This document shows, in pieces, positions 1 to 12,800 of a DNA stretch of 64,000 bases. The notes beneath the pieces are model-generated. The model had not been told where the DNA came from, searched no databases, and worked only from the letters and a program-made list of their open reading frames with translations. The DNA is from Branchiostoma belcheri (lineage: Eukaryota > Chordata > Leptocardii > Amphioxiformes > Branchiostomatidae): assembly GCF_001625305.1 (NCBI RefSeq), contig NW_017803379.1, positions 859,601 through 923,600 on the forward strand, in the 5' to 3' direction. How positions within the stretch are numbered: position 1 is the stretch's first letter; the number at the start of each line of letters is the position of its first letter. Both the position numbers and the translations under genes were made by a program.

Positions 1-310
1 GGTAGGGATTCTCCTTTTCAGGAATTTTACCCGGGCTAACTTTCCCAGGCTGATCCTCCTTTTCCGAAAGGTTTCCCGGCATAACTTCCTCAGTCTGCTG
101 GTAGGGATCCTCCTTTTCAGGAGCTTCAAGGTTATCCGAGGACGACTCCGTGAGATCGCCCAGGTGGTGCCCGTGGACGTGGTCAGCACCTGTTGGACCC
201 ACAGACTGGCCAGTGTCTGGTTCTTCCACGGTGGATGAAAGGGTGTTTGCTCCTTCCATTTTGTCGCCCTCTTCTACCGGCAATCCTTTTGTATCCTCCG
301 TTTCTATTTC
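1..310 (-). CDS. Acidic Glu/Pro-rich protein, one internal exon, cut by window edge
   Basis: Reading the minus strand from 310 down to 1 gives an open frame of about 103 codons with no stop. It starts directly after a good 3' splice site (CTGGTAG at 317-311) and runs off the window edge. The peptide is rich in Glu, Asp, Pro, Gly and Ser. It contains imperfect internal repeats of the type PEKEDPYQQ / PEKENPYQ with a shared PG(N/K) spacer; the matching DNA repeat (TCCTTTTC blocks) is visible at about 12-120. No domain, membrane segment or signal is recognised. It could be a disordered region of a larger protein or a spurious open frame in a repeat. The splice site and the continuous frame favour a real exon, but no function can be given. 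Confidence 0.45.
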
Positions 311-1587
311 CTACCAGCAAAACGCGAATGTTGGATATCAAAAAGGCCAATCTGTCGCGCCATTTTTCTTGATCACAAGTCCATATTGTAACATGCACTT
401 AGGAAATCTGACGGGGACCACCTTTCTGAGATTGTTCAAACGATATTGACATATATCCCCATCTTTTGTAAGCAATATTTGAAAGAAAAAATGGATTCCT
501 ACTTCTCCAAAATTTTATTTATTTTAACATAATAAAGACCGTTGTACATTTTCGCTCTATTGGGCTGATTAGATAGCGTGGAGTGCCTGAAATTAAGGTT
601 TTGGAACCGCGCAGTTTTCATTACAGGGTTAACGAGACCGATGTTTCTCAAACACATCCCGATCATCGTGTAACCAAAAAATACGTGTACTAGCACGACG
701 TCTTCATGATTATAGCTGAATTTCGTGATTCATTTCAGAAATCGTACAGATACGGTGTACATATCATATAGAGCCAGATTGTTTTCACACGTACATAATT
801 TTTGTCACAACAACCTCTTTCTGAAGGAAAGAATCAGAAACAAAAACACCAAATACCTTTATATCAGTCTGTCCCCACGTTGACAGTGAATGTTGACTAA
901 ATATTGTCTGCAACAGAATATTGGAAACTGACTGAATTCGTCGCTGTTGCGTTTTTATGTTGCGATACGTCGCACCAATCACAAGCAAATTCGTGTGCAT
1001 GAAGCTAGACTAATTTCTAAGCATAATTAAGCACACAAAAAAGCGTTGAAAACATTCCATTTTTATTCAAGCGCCGATCATAGCAATCCTAAAGGGCACC
1101 AAGAAAAGACACACTTTTAGTAAGCATTGTAACAGTTGTTTTCAATTTCAGGCAAGGGATTTAGTTGATCGCATGTTTCAGCGTTTGTTTCACTGTTTTC
1201 ACCATAGGAACAGAACAAAATGTCTCCTTTAGTACAAATCGAAGATTTTGGTTATAAATTTACTAGTATTTTGCTTCCGTACTGTTTTCTTGTAATAAAA
1301 AAACTAGTAGTAGTAGTAAATGGTCTATTGGTAAAAACTCGATACAAGTCGGCCTTGCACTATACACTGAATTGCGCCGAATTTTACATTCTGCATACTC
1401 AGTAAAACTAAAACAGTAGGCTAATATAATACATATACAGGTAACATTCAATAATTGTCGACATCACAGGTTTTCCATACTATACATATAGCGAGGTGGT
1501 TCAACATCAAGGATTTAAAAACAGCATTGTGCGGAATCGTTAAAGGTGAGACTGCTCTCGACTCAAAACAGTTCACAACAGTTCAGT
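311..1587. other. Non-coding stretch, no gene seen
   Basis: The frames here are all short and show no similarity to known proteins, and no exon flanked by matching splice phases was found. The DNA is AT-rich with ordinary low-complexity runs, for example the GTAGTAGTAGTA run near 1306-1317. Confidence 0.5.
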
Positions 1588-2050
1588 TTACAGTCCATTG
1601 AGGAGTTTAGCCAACATCGGCTTCGCACTCTTGGTGTATCTTTTGGTCCCTCTGGCCTGGGAGTACTGGAGCGAGTTCCTCAGCTGCCGACCGTGCAGAT
1701 CTCCGCGCGTCGGAGGAAGCCAGCCACAGAAGCGGGGCGACTGTCTAACCTTGTTCAGGCAAAGATTGTGTCTGCGGTCAGAAAGAGGTTCAAGTTCCAA
1801 AGTTCTCAAGGCTTCCGGGTATGAAGTGTACTGCCGGCCCAACACAATCCTACAAGCACGTTTCTGGACTCGTTCTAGTCTGACTGTTTGTCTGTTGGTG
1901 AGTGCGGCGTTCCAAACTGGGGCTGCATACTCAAGCAGCGGTCTAACGTAGCCGCAGTATACGGTGGTGAGGTCGACTGTTGGGAGACCAGCCCGTCTCA
2001 GTCTGCACAATTGAATAGGACGAGGCCTGAGGGTTCCCCTCTCAGTCTCA
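1588..2050 (-). mobile_element. 3' fragment of a non-LTR (LINE, CR1/Jockey-like) retrotransposon
   Basis: The minus-strand frame ending at 1588 encodes the C-terminal part of a reverse transcriptase typical of CR1/Jockey-type LINEs. Diagnostic pieces in order are LRRAGLP, VYCGYVRPLLEYAAPVWN, LERVQKRACRIVLG and a YPEALRTLELEPLSDRR segment. It continues upstream of the first usable start to about 2050, where a stop interrupts it. The catalytic FADD-box region, the endonuclease and ORF1 are absent, so this is a 5'-truncated dead copy. The family assignment rests on recalled sequence similarity only. No tail or target-site duplication was identified with certainty. Confidence 0.85.
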
Positions 2051-3891
2051 TACTAGTAGGTGTTCACATTGACGAAAAAATTGTTGAAACCTGTGACGTG
2101 AACAAAATCCATGGTAACAATCAGTAAAAACACAAATGCATGTACATGTACTACAACGTTGGCTGCGGAACTTGCTATATATATATATCCTTTGTGTTGT
2201 TACAGGATAGATAGTCAAACCTGTCCAACCGCTTTTGGTCAAAGGTCATGGGTGACAATGCATGTCAGTTCCTGTAGAACAGACACGGGAACTAAATTAA
2301 CAAAATCTTGTCATGCTGTTGCAAATGAATCATAGTTATCATTTTGGTAGAAAGTTTTAAATTCGTGGATGACAAGACGACGGGATTACTGTGTTCGTTC
2401 TTCGGTGTGAGACTACCTACCGGAAGAGACAAGCCACTGACACCTAGGCTGTATTGTGTGAGAGTCATTGTCTATACAGGTATGGTGCACACGCCCACGG
2501 CACAACTTTTACCTTCATTTCCTCATTTTCACAACTTTCTGCACAACTTAACCACGATTGACCACAAAAAAAAATTAGTTGCAGGCACGCATAAATTCCA
2601 TCGCTTGGTCAAGTGCAGGTAGGTGCAGTAGATTTTAGGCGAATGTTTTCCTAGATAACGATATGTATGCCGCCATTTTGTCCGGTTTAAGAGGGCTCCG
2701 CCCAGAACTATATCAGGTACATGCATGCAGTCAACAGGATATGAGAACAGAAATATTGTTGTCACGAACGTATTTTTGATTTGTATGGCTATACGATGAT
2801 CAATTTTACCAAGTCATGACATTGGACCTAAAAAAGAAAATACAGTACTTGCAAAAAATCAAATCCCACAAGAGTATGCTTAAGAAGGTTATTTTTGCAC
2901 AGTTCTGCCGGAAGCTTAACAACTACAAACTGTACGGTTACAACAATGGCAGGGGAAACAATTGGCACGTTTTGTCACGGATTGAGCGTAACGTAACTGC
3001 CGTGGGCGTCAGACACTGTGACCCAAAACTGTGTAAAAGCAAACCATAGTGTCTCTATGAAAGCATATCTTATGTTATATCATCTCTGTTGAAAGTATTC
3101 CGTTTGCTGCAAGCATTTATGTCAGGTAGTGACGTGTTTACATGTCTCGAATCACTGCAGCTTCAACCGCTCTTATATTCATACTTGGTTTTATAGACCG
3201 ATCCTGAACCCTCAAAACGTTATAGACTCGTCAACATAAAAGTTATCCTTAGTACTAATTATCATCTTAAAACAGCCATTAAGGCGTTGCAGTTGCAGTA
3301 CATACATGTATATTGAAAGGCCTAGGTCCGTATGTGTACCTCTGTCTACAGGCTCCTATTGGGGATACACGTTATTCTGCTTGCTCCCACCGAAATGCAA
3401 AATTGCGATCTTGAAATATCAGCTGTTACTGTGATTGTAGTCAACAACAAGAACTCAAGCTGTCCAAGCAATCCATTTCCAAGTATATGCAAAACGATAT
3501 CACAAACACTAACAGCTTGTTTCATTAAGCATACATACAAAAATGGGCTTTTCAACATTTCATTCCCAATGGAAGAGGCCATAAATTTAGTAAAAGAGTT
3601 AGATAGCCTCATGGGTGTATACTTATAAAATATGAATAGGATGATTTCATGTTGAGCACCTGAAGCAAACTTAAAATATATAATCCTCAATGAGCCATGG
3701 AAGATTAGCTCCATATAATTATATAGGGGCTAAACTTAATGACTATTTTGTACAGCCCGAGGCAAGTTTCACACGAATGTCTTACATTTTTTACGCAATC
3801 ATTGTAACAAACGAAACATACGAAGCTGCGATGAAAAGTTAACATGTTGTCTTTTGCTCTTACTTAGCTAGCAGAGTTACACGACAGAAGA
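2051..3891. other. Non-coding, probably upstream region of the E-Syt gene
   Basis: No exon is recognised. A possible 3' splice site (TTGCTCTTACTTAG, ending at 3868) lies just before the E-Syt start codon, so the 5' UTR may be spliced and the promoter may lie further upstream in this stretch. The frame at 3332-3628 is open but matches nothing known. Confidence 0.45.
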
Positions 3892-6800
3892 ATGGAGTCA
3901 GAAGAACCCCAACCCAAAGTTGAAGCGGACCGTAGCTGGAGGGACATGTGGGACACCTACCACCCCACCATGGAGTCCATGCGGGTGTACGTCATGTCGC
4001 TAGGCCTGCTGGTCCTTGTGTGGCTGGTGGGGTACTGGGGCTTCAGCGTCACGTGGGTCATGCTGGGGCTCTTCATCTGGATGTGGCGCGAGAAGAAGAT
4101 CAGGAAGAAGAACTACAAGATCCAAACCGCGCGCGGCGTGGCTCAAAACGAGCAGTCCACCATACTGTCCTGCGTACAAGATCTGCCGTCATGGGTATGA
4201 GAGCTCATGCTAGCCTGAGTGTCAGCCTTTTTAGCTTTCGTCTGCTCCCCATGATCCGTTACCGGGCCCGGTAGCGGATTGTGGGGAGCGGACAAAAGCT
4301 CAAAAGGCTGACACTCAGGCTACGAGAGTTATGCGTTCTTGAAACAAAGTCAAAGACGTAAAGTAAAATTAGATGCACTTTAGATATATGGAATGTCTAG
4401 AATGACGCGCACGTCTTTTACCGACATTCTTCTTCTTGAATCAAGGAGCTTAAAATCTAGATTTTTTAAATGTTGTTCTTGCTGTTTTAGGTTTACTTCC
4501 CAGATGTGGAGAAAGCAGAGTGGCTCAACAAGGTAAGAAACAAAGCAGTCATTCGCAGAAGCTTTTTAATCTTTGCTGGGATTCCGGCTTTTGGTAATCT
4601 CACTTATACCATCGAGTTTTGTACATACACAGATTTGCTGTGATTTCCATAGTTGTTTGTGACTTGGGAAAGTATATTGCCGGTATAAAATTGTTCCTAA
4701 TACTCCTGCAGATTTTGGCTCAAGTCTGGCCGAACCTGGACCGCTATGTGGAGGAGACACTGCGCCTGTCTGTGGAGCCGGCTGTCCAGCAGGCGAACGA
4801 GATGCTGAAGTCTTTCCAGTTCAGTAAGATCGACCTGGGGGATGAGGTAGGTAATAAGTTGTCACATCGAGTCTTACAACGCGTCAACACATGTGTAAAT
4901 TGGAAACATAGTAGTAAACAGTCTTTGGGAAAAGTATATACAAAGATCAGGCATCATTATCATGAACTCCCCGATGTGACAGAAACTTGTCGACACCGTA
5001 TGATCGCAAAACATTATACTGATGAACTATCTTGAATACTACATTCCTCTCCAGCCGCCGCGAGTAGCGGGTGTTCAAGTCTACACCGAGTATGTCAAGA
5101 AGAACGAAATCGTCATGGACATGGATCTAATGTAAGCACATTATTCTCGCTAACAGAGTAAAGCCATACTATACGTAGGATATGAAAAGTAGACTGAACT
5201 GACCGTTCCTCGAACTTCAGAACTCATAGTTACTGTAGAATCGCTATCGCGTGACTGTCCGGAATATATTAGTAACAGAAGGGTCTTGGTGCTACAAATC
5301 TCTGTTACGTGAGTAAGAAAACGCCAGAGAAAATGACATGCCCGTCTTACCACAGGTACTCCGGAGACTGTGACATAGAAATTCGCATCAAACGCTTCCT
5401 GGCCGGCGTCCAAGACCTACAGGTGATTCTTTAAACTTTGTTTCCACGACCGGTCATTTCTTTTGGCAAAAAGATGAACTAGTGCCAAAGCAATTTCAAT
5501 ATTGATATGTTTGTTCGTAGTGCTATCATTTGACAATTGCTCGCCACGTAAAATATTTCATTGCATGTGACAAAGTATATCACCAGCTTTGATACCGCAT
5601 ACCTATAAACAAACATCAGTAAGACGCAAATAGTGCATGGAGAATATTTTACAACAGATTCTGAGCAAACAGACATTCAGACACATGGCAGCGGGTTGAA
5701 AAACGCTATAGTAATATAAATCTTTAAAAGGTGTCTTATCAGCACCAAGGACAGTACCAACACAGTTTGTGGCTGTCAGTACGGTCAGCTGCCTTTGTCA
5801 CATAAATATGATGTATTCAATAGTGCCAACAAATGGGCTATGTTTTTACAATTCACTCTCCTGTGCAACCATCGTTTTGCAGGTCCAGGGCACCGTCCGA
5901 GTGGTGATGAAACCACTGATGAGTCAGCACCCTCTGGTGGGAGGAATCACCGTGTTCTTCCTCAACAGACCGGTGAGAGACAAACAGTTTTCCTTAAAAA
6001 AGCAAAGTGGCGAAATACATCGGGCCGTTTTGCTTTACACACGGCAGTTAATAGTTTGGAAGTCATAGAATAATATCATACGTACCTAGGCATACACGTA
6101 GATCGTATTAATGTGAACGTGTACTATTGTCATTAAGTATTATTCTCTTTACTGTTTCCGAACGAATAATAACACGCAAGTACATGTTGACACCCACAGG
6201 AGATCAACTTCAATCTGAGTAACATTGGAGAGGTGCTGAATTTTCCTGGTTTAAGGTAGGAGATTCCTTTTTTTCTGGAAATGGTAGTCCAAAATTAAGA
6301 ACTCCTATCTAGCTGCTTCGGAGCATGACTTTCCATACTTTCCTTACATAAAAAAACAAGGTACTGTGTCCATTTCATTTCCTTTAATCTGATTCCCTTT
6401 TATGCCGTGAGCAGCTCCTTGCTGAAGGGCGTGGTAGCTGACCAAGTCGCGGCCTTCATGGTTCTACCGAACCGCTTTCCCATTCCCCTGGTACCGGACC
6501 TGGACACCAGCCGGCTCAGGTACCCCATGCCTAAGGTCAGCACAATACAGCGCTTTTCGAGACGGTGTTTTTTTTAGAATTATTGGAAACTGCGAGACTG
6601 TCTGTTCCAGCCATCTTGAATGATACTATGATTATCGTTAGAATATAGTCGCGACTCCCGAGCAATAAACTAGCTGTGGAACACACTGCTCTCAGCGACT
6701 ACTTATGAAATTGTTAGTACAGGGATACTCATAACATTATCCATGTTTGTCAGTTAAAGTTACTGAAATTCACATATTCTTATGTCTGTAATACATGGCA

Positions 6801-9800
6801 TTTTTTTCTGTTTAACAACAGAATTGCCTGTTGATCTATTGGTTCTTGACTGGCTCCTTGTTGTTTTCAGGGCGTTCTGCGTATTCAACTGAAGGAGGCG
6901 AAACAACTCATGTCAGCTGATCCGGATTTCTTCACTAAGAAGGGGAAATCAGATCCTTACTGTATTCTGCATGGTAAATACCGACATAGAATATATGTCA
7001 ACGTCAACTGGAGTTTAAAGTAGAAAAATCATTGATATATTAAGTTACGAGCTATTTGAAACCAAGATTTCACCATACTGTATTTTACTGCATTGCTTCT
7101 CATCATTAAGTATACGGGATATTACTCGCGTGCTATGTATGATTTGAATTATTATAATGGCGGTTTTCAGTTGGAGCTCAACTCTTTAAGAGTAAGACCA
7201 TTCAAAGGACTCTGGAGCCGAAGTGGAACCAGTATTTTGAGGTAAGGAAACATGAAAGTAGTATTGAACTTGTGACTTTCCCAACGATGCTCTTCGGCCG
7301 ATATGTTCAATCCAATCTTTGTCAACCGTTGAGACTTCCTTTAAATCTATTCTAACATTTCACACTGAAACACATGAAATAGTCTGCGATGGTCTTTTTT
7401 CTCCAGGCTGTGGTGTACGAGGTAGAAGGACAGACCATGCAGATCAACGTATTTGACGAGGATCCCGGCGTTAAAGATGACCCTCTTGGAAAGTGAGTTT
7501 CATTTTCCACTAAGTAACACACAACTAACTTAGACTCCTCCTTGATTTGGGGTACACTGGGCAGCAAGCCTTTTCCACTTAATGTGGTTCTGGGAGACAG
7601 GGGCCCCATAATCGAACTTGTCCCACAAATTTCACTTTTCGTGTTTTGATCATTGCAGTGCAACTGTGAGTGTCGGACAAGTCGCCAAGGAAGGATTCAC
7701 GGATGTGGTAAGCCAGGGATTCCCCTAACTGTATTTTCTGTAAAAGTCACCATTTTTACGGGCAAAAATTAAACCAAAGGGAACAAAAGAAACAGATCTA
7801 TTTCAATTTTTCTAACTCGTTAAGTTCAACTTTGAGGTTCAGGGCTTGGAGTACTAGACTAAGTCTTTCAATGTTTCAGTGGCTACCTCTGGAGGACGCT
7901 AAGAGTGGACAAGTGCGTTTGCGGATGACATGGCTTGGACTAAGCTCTCAACGGGAGGCTTTAGAAAAGGTAGGGAAACTTCCACCGTCTCAGGGGAAGT
8001 GGTGATAGATATTAAGTTTAATCTGTCCTATCAGGAAAGAGGTCTTTCAGTTATATTCCGTATGCCTTTGTGTTCTTCTTAGGTGTGTATAATAGAACCG
8101 GCATGTTTGACTGTATTAGCACGTGAGCTAATGTATTGTATTCCTGCACCTTTCCCCTACATATACTTGTGTTGATGATGGCATGCCGACCCCACCTGTC
8201 CCCATCATGACATCTTGGTGAGTTTTCTGTCACATTTGTAGAAAACAATCATATACTTCATTATAGAAATCAGTTGAAAGAATATGATTTATAGTGACAT
8301 TCGCCACATTTCCTCCACCTCTGTTTACCTCGAAAAAGATTATCTTGGAAGTATTAAGGAATGTTTCTGTATGTGTCTGCAGATGTACACACAGATGGAG
8401 CGAATGAAGAGAGTGACTGACATGGATGACATGTCGTCTGCTCTTCTCTTTGTGCGCGTGGACTCTGCAACTGGGCTACCGGTAAGTCACTCACATTTGT
8501 TCATTGCCATCATTCTTAACATGTTTGGCGAATTCTTTAATACATATTACTCCTCTTCCCCTCTAGTAAAATTTGGCTTTGTGATACGAATAACGAGTGG
8601 TAAACATATTAGACATGGAAAAACTGATAGTTACGTTGTCTTAAGGGGGCACACCCCAGTTTATTTGGGCTCTCTATTCGAAGCTGCACACCCTCAAATC
8701 TAGCGACCGTCTCTGGCGTGGAATAATTCGGAAGGAGAATAACTGTATATGGGACGAAAGGGTATCTCTTCAGCTACAAGACAAGCTGAGTTTGGTTTCT
8801 TCAACCTTTTTAACTTTGGTAAAATCAACGGAAAAAACATTATTTTCACTCCAAAATTAATGCCCAAAATTGCGAATTTTCGCGTAGGATAATCCCACAA
8901 AAAAAAATTTTCCGGCAGAAATGACTGATGCTGGCAGAAAGACCCAAGCCTTGACTATACCCGAGTAAATTATAAAGAAAATTCTAGTACTGTAATTTTC
9001 TAAACAGTCCACGGCGCGAGGGGTTGCAAATCCACCCCTACGAAGCCGCAGAGCGAAAACTAGGTCAAACGGGCGGATTACACTTGGCGCGCAAGGATAC
9101 CCGGAAGTAAGGTTCGGAGCCAAAAGAAATTTTCACCCCAAAATCACCATTTCTTACACTCTTCAGCCATGTTAATGTTTAATGATACTTCGTGGCAGTT
9201 TATAAGAAATGTCACCTCAAACTTGGACCCTCAAAACCCTTTCGTCCCTTTTTTACAACGGACTATCGTGGAAGAACTGGGGTGTGCACCGTTAAGTTAA
9301 ATTCTGCAGTTAACATGATCAGCAGTATGCAGTGGTGTTACAAGGAGCTAGCCCCCACTGCTAATCCATTGCAAGCATGTTCTTTTATTTCCTACATTCC
9401 TTTGACTGTGGGATAAATAATGAAGGCTTGATTAAATCTGTGTCGTCTTACAGCCTAAGAAGAAGGTTGAAGACGTGAATACCTACGTAGAACTGACGAT
9501 GGGGAAGCAGCACGAAAAGTCATGGGTGAGTATGGTTATGTTCCAGCAGCAACAAATGGCCAAGAACGTTTTTATTGAATACAGAAATGCTTATTAGGAC
9601 GATAACGCACAAATATATATATATCCTATCGACTTTTAAAATTCTTTTTTTCTCTCTCTTATTTCTTAGATCCAATGGGGCACGGACAAGCCAGTGTGGG
9701 GACAAGGGTTTACTTTCCTTTTAAAGGATCCGCACTCCGAAGAACTACTGATTGAGGTACGAGGAATTCACTGTAACTTATTATTTCTTCTGTTCATACG

Positions 9801-12800
9801 TTATACGTTCATAAGTTATGTTGTTACTAAGGAATTGCTCGTCCATTATTTCCGATGACGACCGAGGGTATCATCATCACGTTGAAGTTGGAATATATTT
9901 GATAATATCTTGATACATTTCAAGATTAAACGTATGATCAATTGACAACGGGTGTAAATATGGTAGTTATTTGGCCTTCTAATAGACGTTTTGCAGTGTC
10001 CCATCTTTTTCTGTGATATCGTACCGTATAATATACTCTCACGTAGTTAGAGTTATAAGTATCCCTCACCTGCAACAATCGTTCGTCAGATCAAAGAGGA
10101 GAGGTCCAAGAAGACAATAGGGAAGAAAATCGTTCCGGTTGCGACAGTGTTGGAGAAGATGAAGTCCAGCGATCCTGTCTTCCTCGAGGGTCCTAAAGGA
10201 GTCAAGATCGAGATGAAAATGGAGCTGATTCTCAGGGTACACACCTTTTTTATTTATCTATTTGCTACAGACTTTGTCGTACATTTCCATTACATTTTGA
10301 AACATTTGACACCTTCCTTTATGTTTTACCTGCAGGACGAATCTTGGTGACAATAAGTAGTGGGATATAGACATCAGTAATTTCCTAGCACATGGATATG
10401 ATTCGGGATGAGACTTTGCATGCATCTTTACAGAAAAAGCTCCGTACGTTTCAGATTCTGTCCTCCGATGTTAGCGAGGAGTCGCTGGAAGAGGAGGAGA
10501 TCCCCCTGACGCCGACCATGACGACCCTTCCCTCCACCCCTGACGCCGGACCGTCCAGCCCCCTCATGCTCCCCGAGATACGGCTGGCCAGTATCTCCGA
10601 GACGGAACTGTCCTCTACTCCCGAGTAAGCCCTACAGACTGGGGTTCTTAGATCCAAAAACAATTTCATCATAGGATGTACACAACCACCTTGCTTACGT
10701 TTCGATGTTTATCAGACACCTTCCTCAGAGCTTCTGACTGGAGTACTGCTTCTCGCCGCTATATGTAGCCGATGTATGTAGCACTTTTGCGACAAGAACA
10801 CAGATTTTGTGATTCTTAATGCTATATACGGGATTAATGATTTCGGACCTTAATTGTATTGTTACTTGTCACTTCAATTCCAACACAAAATGGAATATTA
10901 CTTGCAAATTTTTCGGCTGACGGTTCAGCTTTTCATGATGCAATGGCCTTTAACTCTATTGTTGAGTCAGTGTAAGTGTATGCTAAACAGTATGTGCAGT
11001 ATAGATGATCAAAGTCACCTTCCCATTGTCCTGTTAGCTCACCGGTCACACCAGTGCCCAAAGGAGAAGCTGGACAACTGCTGATGACCATCTACCACAG
11101 TCTGAACAGCAGCAAGGTGCTGGTCACTGTACACAAGGCCAGGTGAGAACTTTACAGGATACAGATGGCTGCTAATGTGGTCATCTTATGCCATTGACAT
11201 TTGGTTGTGATATTGTTGTGTGGACTCATTACACAAGCATAGCATCTCAACTGCTGATCCTGTTCTTATAAGAAAAATACCCGTCAACCTCTTTTATGAT
11301 AAGGCCACACCAAGTAAATTTTATGGATGACATCCGCGCGCGCATTGATTTTGGCCTGTTCCTAGAAAAAAAAAACAAGAAATTCCACTTCCTGTAACTA
11401 TGACAAAAGAGTCACGACAGTGCCGCAAGTCATTAGATTGATGTGAAACCCGTAACGCGAAATGGGTAAAGAGCACGCTTTGTTTCTGCAGGCCTGCAAA
11501 AATGTGATGAAAGAAACAGGACAGGAGGACAACTGCTGTTCCACCTGATTTATTGCTGTTTTGATGATGAATAAAAGACTTCTTGCTTGTTAATCTGTGT
11601 CACCTCATTCAATCTGTGTCCTAACATTTGTCGTCTCTTAGTATATTTCTAATCTAGGCATCTTGTTTTTTAGGACCCTTCTTGTTTTTTTTTCGCCCTC
11701 TCGCATTAGATATAGGGTCTCCAAAGGACGTCATCCATAAAATTTACTTGGTGTGGCCTAAGGAGCAATAACCTCACAAAAGCATTAACCTAATGGGATC
11801 TGTTGCATTGTTTCAGGCATTGGTAGTAAAATGTGTCATAGTCATATGACAATTCTTTGGGTGCATCCTTCCTTGAATGTTTTAAAGTGCCTGTTGATTT
11901 CTTAATCTTGCATTTTGAAGCATGGTATGATATTTGACTACTTTCATTCCAAACTGTTTGTTCTAGGAATCTCCTTCCACCCAGAGGTTCAAAGGTCTGT
12001 GATGCATATGTGCGCATGCGTCTCTGTGTTGGTGACAAGAAGTCAGAGATAAAGAAAACAAGCGCCGTCAAGGAGAACCTCAATCCTGCCTGGGATGAAA
12101 CGTGAGCATCGTGTTCCTGTGACAGTGTATGATACTTATTGTACATCACTTACCTCTCCCTTAAGGGCCTTGTCACATTCAGCAGCATATTGAGAGCATT
12201 TTGGGGACAATTATAGTGCTGAACAACACTCAACAATGTCACGTAGCCTTGTTGATGGTTGGTTCTGTCATATAGCTCTGCTGAGAAGAAATCCTATCAC
12301 AAAAGCATTGTAGAACTGTGCGATGAACATGACTGCACCTTTAGAAAATTTTTGACTAAGTTCATGTTCAAATCATAGACATCATCAGTTAACTTGACTA
12401 TTTCTCCAACATTGATGCACTGTAATGTCATCATGTATTACACAGGCTAGGCTTTCCTGCAAGTCTCGCTGAGGCCAAGCAGGGTCGTCTTGAAGTGGCC
12501 GTGAAGCACAAGAGGTCCCTGCTGAAGAGTTTCCGTGGAGTCGACAGCTGGTATCTTGGCGACGTGAGGCAATTTTGACAGTAGATTAGCATTATTTATT
12601 TATTTATTCACATGGATTTTTGAGCATTGGATAGGAAGCACTTGTTGTGCTTATGATTAGCATTACTGAAGGTGACACATGTATCAAGGGAGGCACAACA
12701 TACATGTAGTACATCACTGTTATATGGGCAATCAAAACCGTTTGCAACAACAAATGAAAGCCAATTGAAATGGACTTCTTGTATATTACATGTACTAACA

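Noticed and set aside
8284..8703. 139-codon frame as an independent gene
   Set aside because: Only 8383-8481 is coding (E-Syt exon 14); the remainder is intron on both sides, and it ends inside the TTAA element.
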